The notes under the pieces were generated by a model. The model was not told the origin of the DNA. It saw only the letters and a list, made by a program, of their open reading frames with translations, and made no database searches. A stretch of DNA of 64,000 nucleotides from Manis javanica (lineage: Eukaryota; Chordata; Mammalia; Pholidota; Manidae), in NCBI RefSeq assembly GCF_040802235.1, contig NC_133174.1, forward strand, positions 135,957,213 through 136,021,212, in the 5' to 3' direction. Shown one piece after another: positions 48,040-61,110 of this stretch (positions are counted from its first letter, which is position 1; each line of letters begins with the position of its first letter). The translations under genes were made by a program, and so were the position numbers.

Positions 48040-50040
48040 CATAGAGACATGGATACATATGAGGAGCTAAAAGCCATAATTCACAATAAAGATATATCAC
48101 GTATGAATATTTATGCACCAAATAAGACATCAACCACCTTTATCAAGCAAGAAGTATGGGAGATGACAGTAATAATTGGAGGTGTTAATAAACCATTCTT
48201 GTTTAGAAAAAGATCAAGTAGACATAAAGTAAGCAGAGAGAGAGACTTAAAAAAATCAATTGGATGGATTTTAGGGACATATATTGAATTCTTTTATAAT
48301 AGCAAATATACATTGTCTCAATAAACTGTGGCACAGGCTCAATACTGATGAATACTGGAATGTGAAGAAAATATCAGTGACTTCCAAATGTACAAATATT
48401 ACAAGCAACACTAATTGTAGTGTAATAAAAGTAAGCAGTTAACCAAATAAGAAATAGAAAATGCTCTTTGACCTGAAATTGAGAAAACCTTCTATTAAAC
48501 AACTCTTGAGTGAAATAGAAAATGCAAATTTACATTACAGAATTTTAAAAATTATTGCATTGAAAATGCTACATACCAGAATCTCTGAATGCATACAAAA
48601 ACGTGATCAGAGAATAATTCACTGAACTATATACTTTGATCAATATAAATGAAAGACTGAAAATAAATGGTTAGCTCAAAATAAACTAGAAGAAAACATC
48701 AAAGGAAACAAAAAATGAACAAGGAAGAAAATAATTAAGTTAAAAAGATACATTAATGAATCAGAGAATAGAAAAAGAATAGATTTAATTAATAAACCAA
48801 AATTTTTAAAGGTTTTTTTTCTCCTTGAAAATTACCAAAATAGCTAAATCAGTAACTAAATAAAAAGAGGGGGAAGTAAAATTATACAAAACAAGCAGTG
48901 ACAAGAGGGAAGAAACTTAAGTAAAACCTAAGACTACTTTTTAGACCTGTATGTAAATACATTAGAAAATCTAAATGAAGTGGATGATTTCTTATGAAAA
49001 TCCACATTACTAAGAATGAGATTTTTTTTGATTCAGGAAGTTTAAGCAGATTAATCTGCATGGAAGGAATAGAGAGAATTTTAAGGACTGACCCCCACAC
49101 ATAAAAAGAACCCACCAATCCCAAATAGTTTCACAGGGGAATTCTACCAAATCTTCAAATACCAGTTTGTCTATATGTTATTATTTCTGATCATTGAAAA
49201 GGAAGGAAAATGTTCTGACTCATTTCATGAAGCAACATGATATAAATATCTAAATCCAATGAAGGCAATATTAAGAAACTAGAGAACAGCATCCCCCATG
49301 AAAATCAATGAAAAAATACAAAATAAAATATTAGCAAACCGAATCCAGTACCATATTAAGAAAATAATACACCCTGACCATGTGAGATTTATTCTAGGCA
49401 TTTACAGGTTGCTTTAATAATTGGATATCCATTAATACAGTGTATTAATATATCTAAAGAAACAAATCACATGACTATCTCCATTGATGCTGAAGAAAAC
49501 CTTTGACAAAATTAACTACCCATTTGTGAAAAAACACTGAAGAAAATAGTAACTTAATACGTGACAAAGGGGTTATCTCAAATCACTGGAGTAAAGATGG
49601 GATAAGGAGACTTCTTGTAAGTATTTCTGGAAAACCGGGAAGTCATTTCAAACAGTTTAATTATGTCCTCATCTCACAACAAAGACATGAATGGACTCTA
49701 AATAGTTGGAATCTAATGTCAAAAATGAAACCATGCAAGTACTGGAAAAATATTGGGTTAATTCTTCCTTAACCTCAAAGTAAAGAATGCATTTCTAAAT
49801 ATGACTCAAAATCCAGAGTCAATAAAAGAAAAAAAATTAATGAATTTGACTACATACAATGAAACATACATGTCAAAGAATGCTATATTACAAAGTCAAA
49901 GACAAGTGGCAAATTGGGGAAAAAAATAATATGGGACATATACCACTGAGAAAAAGGCTTATATTCGTATTATATAAAGAGCTCTTGAAAACTGAGGGAC
50001 AAATGACCAATAACCTGGTATAATAAGTGGAGAGAAGACA
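48040..50040 (+). mobile_element. L1/HAL1 LINE, sense, second segment (reverse transcriptase region)
   Basis: It starts near 'aatatttatgcaccaaataagac'. Then come GGAATTCTACCAAATCTTCA, 'attagcaaaccgaatccagtaccatattaag', 'caccctgaccatgtgagatttattctaggc' and 'atcacatgactatctccattgatgctg', the reverse transcriptase core in order. The C-terminal part near 49600-50035 follows. The open frame at 47971-48324 is a chance remnant crossing the junction. No functional protein is encoded. Confidence 0.85.
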
Positions 50041-50046
50041 AGAAAG

Positions 50047-50090
50047 ACCACACCCACACACACACCCACACACACACATACACACACTTC
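50047..50090. repeat. (CA)n microsatellite with CCCA interruptions
   Basis: About 44 bases of ACACAC with two CCCACA interruptions and one ATACA. Confidence 0.95.
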
Positions 50091-51808
50091 CTAGTTCTGT
50101 CTGCCAAGAGGGTCTAGGAATGATGATACCCCAGTAGCAATAAGTGTACCTTGTGCCCAGGTCTTGGTTTCTAAATCCCTTGCCCCTGTAAGAGGAATCA
50201 GGGCCCCTCAAAGAAGGGGTTGATTCCAGAGCTGGGACAAAGAAAATACAAGATGAGCTTAGGACATCTTGTGGTAACTAAAAATAAAGAAGTGCTCTAG
50301 AAGGGTGGGTGTAGGTCAGAAGGAAAATGGGTTCCAAACTGAAGGAGCTCACAATGGTCAAAGATGGAACAATCTGACAAAGCAAGTAATGGGAGTGTTG
50401 GATAACTCATAAAATAAGTATAAGTGGGTCCATTGTGATATAAATAATTCAATAAATGGGAGGCAGTTTTTTCTTAGCAAATGATGTTAATAAATGAAGA
50501 ATGAGAGAGGGAAATAGAAAATCACCATGAAAACATCACAGTAATAAATTGTAGCAGGTTCCACTGATAGATGTTAAAATTAGTGGGCAAAAATTTGAGG
50601 AGAAACATTATTTCCATGGACATGAAGTATCTTCCTCAATGTGTTTATTAATTATAAAGGGAAAATCATTACTTGGCCGTGGAGAAATCCAGCAGACACT
50701 TTCACCAGGCGATTGAGGTTAGCATCACCAGTGATAACACAGTAGCTATATAAACCCCATGGTATGCCACCCTGAGAAGGGTACAGTACTACTTCTGTGA
50801 TATTCTCGCTAGAAACGCATAACCCTAATCTAATCATGAGAAAACATCAGACTAACCCCAGTAGAAAGACATTCTCAAAATCAGCTACCAGTACTCTTCA
50901 AAAGTATTGTCTTAAAAATCAAGGAAAGACTGAAGAACCATCACTTTGGAAGAGTCTGAGATAGCAGGACATCTAAATGCAACGTGGGGTTCCCGTTGGA
51001 TTCTTGAACAGAAAAAATGACATTGGGGGCAAAGTGCTGACATTTGAATGATTTCTGTAGTTCAATTACTAGTGCCAATTTTAATTTCCTGGTTTTGGAG
51101 ACTTTAGTATGTATATAAGATGTTAGCATTAGGGGAAGCCGGGTGAAGGGTATACAGCAGCTGCTCTGTATGTCTAAAATCATTTGTGAGTGAAATGTAA
51201 AAAACGGGAGACAGACAAAAATACCTCTCCTTCTGAAGCTGTCATTCTGATAGAGAAGGCAAAAAAGAAATAATAAGCATAATAATAAAAATAAAAATAA
51301 ACTGACCCCACCCTCCTGAGAAATATGGTGAAAACCTGAGGCAATGCAGTCTTACACCTTTTCTGGAATAAACAGACTTAAACTCCTGATTGTGGGTTTG
51401 AGTTGCCACAGTGGTTCTTTTAGGAATTCTCGCTGAGTATTTTATGTTAGTGTGAATATATGGAGCCCTAAATAATTTGAATCAGATGTGACAAGGACAT
51501 TGCTCCTGGCTTCCCTCACCCCTTTCAGTTTCCTTTGATGGAGTGTTCCTGAAAATTAATCGTCCTTTTCACCTCTTCCCAGTAATACATCTCATTGAGA
51601 TTTCTCCTAATTTACATCTCTCAGAGAAAAAGAAGGCGAATTCTTGATACCCACTGGGGATTGGCACTGGAGGCTTCTGAGAAGCACCTAACCCAATCTG
51701 AGCATAGAATCAAACATGTTTTATATGAAAGCTTAATTCTTTTATTAAAAGGTAATACAGGAGAAATATAAAAATTTTCAGAAAACATAGAAAAGTACAA
51801 GAAAAATC
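50091..51808. other. Intergenic sequence, no gene seen
   Basis: There is no gene or assignable repeat apart from A-rich pieces. AATAATAAAAATAAAAATAA at about 51281-51300 is a simple A/T run. The stretch 51735-51808 is A-rich and may be part of the element that contains the inverted arm. Confidence 0.45.
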
Positions 51809-52003
51809 CACCCCAGTCTTACCCCCTCACTTAGCCCCCATAGTACTATTCATTTTCTTGGCATATTGGCTTCCAACCTTGGTATGCATACTGTCTATAT
51901 AAATGTGTAACATATGTTTTACCTGCAGAACAAAGCATTTTTTTTTACTATTACAGGCCTTTTATAAACAACAATAATGCCTGAATAATATTTCTTTATG
52001 TGA
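51809..52003 (+). repeat. Left arm of a 195-bp inverted repeat
   Basis: It runs from CACCCCAGTCTTACCCCCTC to ATATTTCTTTATGTGA. The reverse complement of 54380-54573 matches it along its whole length at about 90% identity by eye, including the unusual run GCAGAACAAA and the block ACAACAATAATGCCTGAATA. Outside these limits the similarity stops abruptly. Confidence 0.9.
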
Positions 52004-52104
52004 CTGTGAGCTCAATACCTCTCCTCTTTTGGGAAATTTTATCTGGAGGACTGACTTGTCACTCTTCCAGATGATGCCAACTCCTGGTGACTTGCATGGA
52101 GACG

Positions 52105-52250
52105 TGTGGTGGAGAAGAATGAGTGCTGGGCTTGAAGCAGGAGACATGGGTTAGAGTTTTGACTCTGCTCCTTACAAAATTTCCAAACTGTGTTCTGCTC
52201 ATTTTCCCTGTCTGATCTTTTTCTTTAGCAGCAAAATGCCATGATCTAAA
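52105..52250 (+). repeat. MIR-like SINE, diverged
   Basis: The segment 'gagtgctgggcttgaagcaggagacatgggttagagttttgactctgctcc' resembles the tRNA-related 5' part of MIR. Confidence 0.5.
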
Positions 52251-53825
52251 ATCCTCAAGTTTCCTTTGAGCGCTAACATTCTATGATTTTTTTTTAGTTA
52301 AAAAATTTCGTGAGGTTTTCAGCCATTTCCCAAATTTTATATGCCCATGTATCAATGTTGATATTGATATTTACATGTTGACGTACCAAAGTTTATATAG
52401 TTCTAAGTGCCAGGTAATGCTACCCACATAGTTTTTGTCTTGCCAGTACACTCACTCTTTGGCAGCTGGGAACTCTAAAATAGCTTTTTAAAGTTGTAGA
52501 TACTATTCCCTGCTTGTTTAGAAAGCGCCTGTTTGTGCATAGCAATAACCTGCATCGTCCTAGCCACAGTGGCTGTTCGCTGATTGAAGTTCTGCCCCTG
52601 GTCCAAGAGGAATACCAGGTCCTTGATTAATGGACTCCCTGTGAGAAGTTTGTTTCTTATTTTATCATTACCTTCAGCTCCCATGATTGTGAATTTCAAG
52701 TCCCTATAAACTGTCCTGATGCCTGTATAACCTTAGCAAGTGTTAACTATAAACACAGTTCTTGCAGAAAGTTTCCATCATCTCTCTATGAGTGAACTTG
52801 AGAAAGTACATTTTAGTGAGTGTTATGCATAGGTTCTACCTGGCTACTTGGAGGCCTATTAATACAGGTTAACAAATCAGAAAAAAAGTAAAAACAACCT
52901 GACTCATGAAAAATGTCATTAGGCAGATACTCTAACCCAAACAGAGGCATGTACAAATAGAAAGAAAATGCCAGGTCCCATGTCCATCCTCCACTAGCTC
53001 TTGAGTATGAGATCAAAAGACATAAAGAAGAAATATTTTCTTCACACACAGCACATTTGTGTGATTCATTTGAGGTAGATGAGCAAAGTAAGCATACGTT
53101 TCACCTGCCTCAGAGATGGAATGTGTTTGCCATTTGGTCTGGGTAAAACTTGTTTGCCCAAACACGGTCCTGCAAATCAGAACAGGGAGGGAGGAATCCT
53201 ACCCAGACAGAAATCAAAGGAGGGCTCTGGGGAAATAGCAGGCTGCATGTAGGCCCTTTACTGGCAGGCCTTTCAGAAGCCACATGTACTATGTAAAGGA
53301 TACCATATTGGAGAAAACACACATTAGTCATGAGATTAATGGAAAACAAAAGTTTGGGCATTTCCCTCTCCAGAGCCTGTGGCTTTGTTTTGATTTTATC
53401 CTTTAATTGAGAGTGACTTTGGTGCCTTATAGTCAGTAGAACCAGTATAATTCACTCCAGGAGGGCCTGCTTTAAATAAGGTGAATGGCATGTGTTTCCT
53501 AAGTACAGTTCACCATTTTCTCTTTTTGAGCACTGCTTTAGGGCAGAGTGTCTTCATAACTTGGGACCTTTCAGAGCTTTATGAACAGTTGCTGATGATT
53601 ACTGATGAGAGAGAGGCTATCAATCCTCAAAAAAAAAACCCTACAAAACAAAAACAAAGAATAAAACCCCAAGCCTCAACAATTCTCATGTAGACTCTTA
53701 GATGTAAATTTCCATTTTTATCCAAGGAATAAGATTTTCCTTAATTAACAGTTCAAATAGCAAGCATTTTATGATGTGATTAAAATGGTGCAAGATGCAA
53801 CGGCTTAAGATTTCAGGATTGCATG
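52251..53825. other. Intergenic sequence, no gene seen
   Basis: This is the spacer of the inverted repeat. A minus-strand open frame of 74 codons at 52475-52699 has balanced amino-acid composition but no domain I recognise, and no splice or promoter context. There are no other signals. Confidence 0.45.
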
Positions 53826-53827
53826 AT

Positions 53828-53995
53828 TTGAGATTCAACTGAGACTTGGGAGATCTGGTTATGGTTCTCATTCTGCTATAACTCGCTGTGTGGTCTTGGT
53901 GAGCAACCTGGGGTGCTGGGCTGGAGATTGCCAGGTTCTGGGTAGTGTTGATGTTCTATGGTTCTATGATACATAAAACTAACTGCTGGCAGAAA
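53828..53995 (+). repeat. MIR-like SINE, diverged
   Basis: The segment 'gagacttgggagatctggttatggttctcattctgctataactcgctgtgtggtcttgg' matches the MIR 5' part. Confidence 0.6.
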
Positions 53996-54379
53996 AGAAC
54001 GTGATCTTGGGGGCATCATCCTCCTAATAAATTTAAATTTGAAAAATAAAATGTCACGATCTAACAGGTAAAGCCAGAGTTCAGTGAGTTGACTTAAGGA
54101 ATGCCACAGAGGCTCAAGGGCGACACAGTGACATGCAGTTTGGCAAGGGATTTGGCCCTTCTGTTGGCTGTCATCTCTCAGAGGCCTTTGAAGGAATCCT
54201 GGACTCGAGGGCACCTGTTCATTAGACCCCTCATAGCAAAGCCAAGTTGACCTCAGCGTGCAAATGAGCAGGACCTACTGGCCTCTTAGCGGTAGGACTT
54301 GTTATCATTGGCCAGAGGTGTCTGATTCATTGAGGTGGTTGTAGGTTTAGGGAAGAAAGAACCAAAGCGGGACATTTCT

Positions 54380-54573
54380 TCACATAAAGAAATATTATTC
54401 AGGCATTATTGTTGTTTACAAAAGGCCTGTAATGGTCAAAAAATGTTTTGTTCTGCAGGTAAAAACGTATGTTACACATTTATATAGTCAGTATGCATAA
54501 CAAGACTGGAGGCCAACGTGCCAAAAAAGTGAATAGTAGTATGGGGGCTACGTGAGGGCGTAAGACTGGGGTG
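54380..54573 (-). repeat. Right arm of a 195-bp inverted repeat
   Basis: It starts TCACATAAAGAAATATTATT and ends GTAAGACTGGGGTG. It is opposite in orientation to 51809-52003, with about 2.38 kb between the arms. Confidence 0.9.
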
Positions 54574-54884
54574 AGTGTGAGAAGCCTTCTCGGCCATGCA
54601 TCTGTTCCGGCCTAGGCCGCCGCTGTGTTTCCTCTCCACTGTCCTGATTTGGTTCAGTTGCCATGAAAGGGCAAAGGGACAACCACAAAGTGACAGGGCA
54701 GCATGGCCTCTTCAGAGAGGCAAGTCCAAGAGGTCAGGTTATCAGGCAAGAGTTCCCACTGCTGAGGCCTCTGCTGTCCCTTCCCCCATGGAACTGGACT
54801 AATTTTACCTTTCATGTCCATCTGAGCAACTTTCAGTTATAAGATGAAGTGCTGGGCTGCCCTGTACAGGGATCTAATGTACAG
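54574..54884. other. Short intergenic stretch, no gene seen
   Basis: A 68-codon open frame at 54596-54802 has no family signature. Confidence 0.4.
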
Positions 54885-55138
54885 ATCTAGTAGTAACTGT
54901 ACTTGATAATACTGTACTGTGTATATGAAATTTGCTAAGAGAGTAGATCTTAAGTGTTCTCACCACACATCCAAACACACACGCAAGGTAACTATGTGAA
55001 GCAATGGATGTGTTAATTAGCTTGATTGGGGTAATCATTTCATGATATATGCAGATATCAAACCATCACTTTGTACACTTTAAATAAATACAATTTTTAT
55101 TTGTCAATTATACCTCAATAAAACTGAAAGAAAAAAAG
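54885..55138 (+). mobile_element. L1 LINE 3' UTR fragment
   Basis: The segment 'gaagcaatggatgtgttaattagcttgattggggtaatcatttcatgatatatgcag', then ACCATCACTTTGTACACTTT and 'caattatacctcaataaaactg' followed by an A-rich tail at about 55128-55137, is the typical L1 3' terminus. It is 5'-truncated, about 250 bp. Confidence 0.9.
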
Positions 55139-56670
55139 AGTACTTCAGAGCGTGAGGGACTATCAATGCATTTCACTTCCTGAATATAAAAGGCAAAAGC
55201 AACTAAAAAGTTTACTTTCGGCAGTTATTTTTTCTAATGCCATGGCTAACAATTTGACTGTTATCAACTTAATAGAAAAATGAAGATTACACATGATGCC
55301 AGGAAGCTTTAAACAAAGACATTGATAAAAAAATCTTTTAAATGTTTCAGTATGAAAATCAATGACCTGAACCTCCTCCAGAAAAAATGATCACTAAGTA
55401 AAAAGAAGTTTCTACTTCTTAATATGATTTTGACAGGATCAAAACTTGCAACTTATTGACCAGGCTCTGGAAGCCATGGTGCCTGCGCCTGTTTGCCAAA
55501 CAAACAAGAAAACAAAAACACAAAACACAAGAAGGAAAGCCCTGCACACACAGTCAGCACACTTGGCACTTCTGATCTCACCTGATGGATAGGCCGAGAT
55601 GCCAGCCCTCTGGGTGAGAAGAGCACGCCTTTATATGGGGCTTTTTACCATTCTGCAAAGCACTTTGATATGCATTCAGTTCCCCGCCTGGCCACTGGGA
55701 AAAATGCTTGGTTTCCCTCTGGAATCCAGGCCTTCAGCCCTGCGGAGGGGGCTCCGGGAAGGGACTCAGGGCAGCCATGCTGCTGAATGGGTTTATGACA
55801 GCAGCCCAGGGACAGGCCTCTGAGCTCCAGGAAGCAGATTTCTCAATCACCAGATCAAGAATGGAGATGATTGATCAAGGTAATTGAGGTGACTCTTCAC
55901 TTTCCCTCCCTCATCATTATAAATTACCAATCTGCATTTGGCCACAGACGGGGGTTGTATAAAGCAGCTTCAAATCGAGGAGCCATGGAATGTCAGAGAT
56001 GAAGTGTTTCCAATCTCTTAATTTATAGGCAAGGGAATGGGCCCTGGAGAAGCCTGGAGAGAGCCATGGGTTTGCAGTTTTGAAAGCAGCAGAGTCTTAT
56101 GCAGGAGAAAACTCCCCATGGACACCTCATAGCCCACCACTATGTATTCCCGCACAGTCGAGTAAAGACGTAGCTTCACCCTAGATTTCTAATCGTCAGG
56201 AAAAAGACCCAGCTGAGTCTCCTTAAAAGATGGGGCAAGAGTTGCTCCACCATCTTCTTGCTTCCTGTTGCCTATCTGACTGACTTTCTTTAATATAAGG
56301 GCATGGCTCAGCCAACTGCCTTCCCCCAATTCAGCCACAGTTGAGATCAGGGAAATTGCACCACTAGAATTTTTTTTTAATCCAACAGTTAACTGCTGTC
56401 ACTGCAGTCCCAGACACCCAGGGCGTTATAGTTCATTGCGGTGACCCTGGGACTGTAAATAATAATGGGGTAACTAGAATAGGTGCTGGACTTGGCACCT
56501 GAATGACCATAGCCCAGTCTCAGCTGCTCAGATGTGCTACCTTGTAATCATGGTGAAGTCACTGGAATTGTTTTTTCAAACTGTCAAATCAAGGTAATGG
56601 TCTCTTTCTTACTTCCTTTCCCAGAGCTACAGTGAGCTGAACACCTTTGGGGATGCAGAATGGAGGCTAT
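55139..56670. other. Intergenic sequence, no gene seen
   Basis: There is no recognisable repeat or gene. The 74-codon frame at 55599-55823 is unsupported. Part of this single-copy sequence could be regulatory, lying about 5 kb upstream of AFF2. Confidence 0.45.
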
Positions 56671-56674
56671 GGGG

Positions 56675-56945
56675 CAGTGCAGGTTAGCACAGAGGCTTTG
56701 GCAGCAAACAGATTTGGGGGTAAAGCTTCGCTATAGCACTTACGAGCTCTGTGACTCTGGGCATGTGCTCAGCCTCTGCCTTGGTTTCCTCTTGCAAAAT
56801 AGGTTCAACACCAGTACCGCCCTCAGAGAATCATGATGACATGTAAATGGAATGATATATGCAAAACACTTAGTACAGTGCCTGGTAGATAATAAAGGCT
56901 CAGTGTTGTCTCCTTTTTATTGTTATGCTAAATATGTACAAGAAA
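56675..56945 (+). repeat. MIR SINE, nearly full length
   Basis: The segment 'ttagcacagaggctttggcagcaaacagatttggggg' opens the element. Core 'cttacgagctctgtgactctgggcatg' and 3' part 'aacacttagtacagtgcctggtagataataaaggctcagtg' follow in order. Confidence 0.9.
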
Positions 56946-58150
56946 TCTTAGGTACACACCATATAAAATCAGAATAGCATCATGTTCAAGGACTGTAAAC
57001 CTAATTAAAGTGACTGACATAAAGTTATATGGTGTTTGATATTTAGGACGCAATAGGAACGCAGAGCCAGGAACTTTGAGAGATCTCTGAAATGGGGTCA
57101 TTGTCTACAACAATTAGAAAACTCAAGAGTAGGGACTTTCACTTGTGAGACATGATTGAGATCCCAAGTACAAAGCAGTAGACCCAGAAGTTGTGAAAGA
57201 AATCACATAATGTATATTCATGAAGCTCATCCTAGGTTCAGAGGATTGTCCTGATCCAATCTGAAATCATCTCCTGGATTTATCACCTTCACATTGACCA
57301 ATTGGAGAGACCCCGATGGACCTTCTACAAGTCAGATCCTGTGTTAGGCTTTGATGACGCAGACCCAGGCCCCGCCCTCATATAGATGTACAGTTTCTGG
57401 AAGCGCTGACACAAAACATGTCAGTATAGGCATATTCTTGAAGTTTGAAAGCACTGAATTGTTCCTTCAACAGTGATTGGTGTGGATGTTGCCGTCTACA
57501 TGTGGAAACTGCCCCAAGTTCAGAGTCACACTGGTCCATTGCAAACTCACTGTGGCACCAGGCTGCTCTGCTGGAGGAAAATCCACAGCAATGGAAGTTG
57601 ATGCTTCCCACAGGGAGCCATGGAATTCTTTCAGACAGGCTTCCTCACAGGAGCTGTAACCTTGACCACAATTTCCTCCTAGAAAGTAACTCAGCCTGAA
57701 TTGCACTCCAGGTCAGCAACAAATGCTTAATATTTTAAGTGGAAATCCGAGGCGTGACAGGATGACACGTGTGTCTCACATGGTCAATTTGTTCATTTCC
57801 TGGAACTGACATTCATGGTGAAACTTTCTTAAATTAATCTTAATTTCTAGCCACTATCTACCAGATCCTGCCTGACAATGCCTTTACTATGACTGTAGGA
57901 ATGGAAGATTTCCAGGGCTTTGAAATGGAGATTAGTACCTGGAGACTCCAAAGTAAATTCCTTTAAAAGTAATTCAAGTATAAAATCTCACTTTAGAAAG
58001 TCTGCGAATCCTCATTTCTACACAACCAAGCCTCTTAAAAAATGACTCCTGGTCTCACCTCAAGAGACTGGGTCACAAAGTCTTGGTTTTTAATTGTCTC
58101 CTCTCTGAAAAGATGGTTTTCTCGTCACCCAGTGGCCCTCCAGTACGTTT
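56946..58150. other. Intergenic sequence, no gene seen
   Basis: Overlapping open frames on both strands at 57378-57706 (60-84 codons) have no family signature. No repeats are assigned. Confidence 0.45.
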
Positions 58151-60079
58151 GTGTGAGTCTACGTTCATTTTGAATGGGGGAGATCGGTGAGGTTGGAGGA
58201 GGCCGGGTTAGAGAGAATGGGAGAAGCCAAAGGAGAAACTAGGGTCAAAGGGGAGAGGTTGCAACTTCTGAAATATTGGGTTGAACAGAGGGTTGTGTTT
58301 CCAGATCAGAGAGGGGCTTTTCCAGGTAAAGTCAGGACAACAGACTGGCCCAGAGGAATCTTCCAGTTGGGCGAAGGTGCCCCAGGGAGTAGAATGGGAG
58401 GGAAGCAACCCGACCCTGAGGGGCTAGATGACTGCACTGCCAGTAAGACAGCAGCGGTTGGCTCTGATTTCAGATAGCCTTGCCACCTGCCCTGCCTGCA
58501 CGCTGCTCCCTACCCCTCATCAGGCTGGAGGAAGCATGGCTTGGATGCAGATCTGAAGGCTCACTGAAGAGCCAAGTTCTATGGCTCTGGGTCCCAGCAG
58601 AGCTGGGGACGGGCAGGAGGAGGAGGAAGAGAGAAGGCACAGCCTCTCCCTGCTCAGGAGCTGATGCTCAGTGAGCGAGTGTGGGCCTGGGCTGCGGGCG
58701 GGCCGGCCTCAGAACTGCCTGGCCCCTTTGGTGCTGCTGCCTCAGCTTTCTCCCTATTCCAGGGGGCGGCTGGGAGTGGGAGCTCCTTCCCCATGCCGTG
58801 CCTCCCCTCGTCGTTTGGATTTCCGGAAGGGAAAGCCCCTGCCCCTCTTTGAAGCAGCAGCAGGCACCGCTTGTCTCTTCTCTCCTTCCCGCAGGCACTT
58901 CTGGTCGGAGTGCTGCCTCTTGCTGGCTCCTTCTGCTTCTGCTGGGTCCTCCCGCTGATTGGGAAGAAAGTGCACCGGTGGGGTGATGGGGGTCTGGAAC
59001 TCTTAAAGGAGCAGTTTTATTTCTGTTGGAGATTTATTTACCTAGCACATTATTTTTTTTCCTGTCTTTCCCCAATCAATGTAATCCGATGAGAAAAGTG
59101 AATCAGATATAAAGCGACCATAATCACCATTTAAATGTGAATTGTAGATGGTCTTGTTTTCCTCTAAGGATTTTCGAGCAGCTCCAAGCACCAGCCCTAG
59201 CAACGATCATTATTAGCAATCAAATCCAATTCGAGGATCCTTTACCGAAGGCATAGAGATTGGGGGCCACCTATCTGAGCGAGGCAGTCCGTGCCACCTC
59301 AAAGGCTCAGAGTCTAGGGCTGGAGACTGGAATTCCATGAATAAACAAGGCACAGAGATCATTTGAAAATCCTGGCACTGGTTTTACCAATAGCTTTTCC
59401 ACGGTGGAATCTTTGACCAGAGGAGTTTACACAAGTAGCCAAATTGACAAGGCAATTTGAAAGTCAGTCTTCCCTTGGCTGCCCATTGGTTAATTTGCAT
59501 CAGTCAGCTGGTATTTGTTAAGAACTTGGTCCTTTGCAAACACTTAAGCAAAGCCTCACAGGATGCTAGAATTGCAGTTTATCTTAGTGCCTTGTTTCTG
59601 TATGTGAGTGTGTGCTTTTTTCTGAAACAAAAAATGTGAAAGAAACCAAACTCCGGCCCCCTTCAAGCTCAGATTCTGAAGTCATCCACCTCTTGGAGCT
59701 CTAGCACCTTCTACTGGGTTCAGCGCTAAAGGGGATTTCAGGTTTATTCTGGGTTCCAATCCGGGTTCCCCTCTAGGAGCAATGTCAGGTCTTGAGCAAA
59801 TTACCCAGTCGCACTGCCTCAGTTTCTTCTGAAAACAAAACAAAAAGTAGAGAAAAGCTATGTGGATGATTTTGAGAATATGAGATAATATTAGAGAAGC
59901 ATATTCATATAGAAAGGAGGGTGCCAGAGCAACAAGAGCCAGATGGCCTGTGGATCAAGTGTCTGTTTCTACGGTGGGGACAAATGAGCCCCTGAGAAGA
60001 GACTTGATCAGAGGCACACACGAAGTCACTGCCAGGGGCTACTCCCTCCTTACAGCGACACGGAGAAAGCAGACGAGAT
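58150..60079. other. GC-rising flank upstream of AFF2 island
   Basis: GC content rises from about 58.2 kb, with a small GC-rich pocket at about 58600-58950. AT-rich single-copy sequence resumes at about 59000-59250. There 'ccaatcaatgtaatccgatgagaaaagtg' and 'accatttaaatgtgaattgtag' look conserved-type rather than repeat-derived. A MIR-like piece lies near 59750-59835. Open frames at 58664-58986 overlap in three frames and are composition artefacts. Confidence 0.5.
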
Positions 60080-60939
60080 ATGTGGGACTCCGGAGTACTT
60101 GGGCTCCCGAAACGCCAGAACCGGGTACCGCCCCTTCGGACACCCCTTCTCCAGGCCAGGCAGCCTCTCCCTGAGGCACGGCTAAGGGGCTGCGCCCTGT
60201 CCCGGACTGCTGTGGAGGCTGATAGAGGGAGGAGTCTGCACGTGCAGAGGGACGGATTCTCTGGCCCGAAGGGGGGACAGGCCGCCGATGGGTGGGATAG
60301 CGGGCAGACACTTGATGGTTTTCTCATTTTCAAGGGGAGCAAAGTGCAGAAGTCGTTTTCTCAGGGCACGTGGTGGCCGTGCGGACAAGGTGATAGTACC
60401 ACCGAGTTTCCTGGCGTCCTAATCCCGAGCCCAAGGACCACACAAGGAAGGCCATCGTGCGTGCCCTGCAGCCCCGGGACTCCAGGGCCCAGAGCATGGG
60501 CACCGACTGGGTGGCGTGCCGCGCCTGGCCTCCCGGTCTGGCACTGCGGCATGCCCGGGTGGCCGCACGCGGCGCCGCGGGGACGGTGAAGGTGACCGCC
60601 TTCTCCTTCCCGGCCCCCCGTGCTCTGCGCTGCGGACCCGAGGGATGCTCGGGCCCGCCAAAGTTTTCGCTGGTGCTCGGGGACCCGAGGAGAGTCCCCG
60701 GGAGGGGTCTACGCGTCGCGCAGCGGGGTCCGACCCCCTCCCCGCGGCAGTTGGTGCGCTGTTTTCTGGCTGCGAAGCGCAGCTCCCAGGGGTGGGAGTG
60801 GGCGGGGAATCAGAGTGGGGGTCCCCTTCCCGAAGCCTGAGCCCCGACCCCGCCGCCGCCCCTCCCCCCCGCAGCATTCCCGTGACTGTCTCTCGGACCG
60901 GGACCCGGGCGCGGGTCCCCCGCTCTGCGGCCGCTCGCG

Positions 60940-61084
60940 CCAGCTGATTTTGACAGAGGGGGGTCCCGGGCCGCGCGGGCGGGCGGAGCGAGCCCCTGCC
61001 AGATCCGGGGATGATAACGTGCCGGCTCCATGTCGCGGCTTCAGGCTGCCCAGGCTCCGCCCCCTGTGAGTGTGTAAGTGTGTG
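60940..61084 (+). promoter_or_regulatory. AFF2: Probable AFF2 core promoter / transcription start zone
   Basis: The zone lies just upstream of the CCG tract, which is transcribed as 5' UTR in human AFF2, so the start must lie at or before about 61085. I see no TATA box. A GC box, CTCCGCCCCCT, lies at 61055-61065 and another GGGCGGGG-like site at about 60797-60805. A TATA-less CpG promoter with dispersed starts is likely. The exact start cannot be read from sequence. Confidence 0.45.
61030..61077 (+). other. Possible short upstream ORF (15 codons)
   Basis: ATG at 61030 reads MSRLQAAQAPPPVSV and then stops at TAA 61075-61077. It counts only if transcription starts upstream of 61030. Confidence 0.3.
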
Positions 61085-61110
61085 ATGCTGCCGCGGCCGC
61101 CGCCTGTGCA

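Noticed and set aside
47971..48324. 117-codon plus-strand frame
   Set aside because: It crosses the junction between an antisense and a sense L1 fragment, so it is a chance frame in dead transposon sequence.
52475..52699. 74-codon minus-strand frame with balanced composition
   Set aside because: I recognise no domain. There is no promoter, splice or repeat context, and the length is within chance expectation for AT-rich DNA. A protein database search would decide.
60080..60589. 169-codon plus-strand frame upstream of AFF2
   Set aside because: It overlaps minus-strand frames of similar length in the CpG island and shows no family resemblance or start context that stands out.
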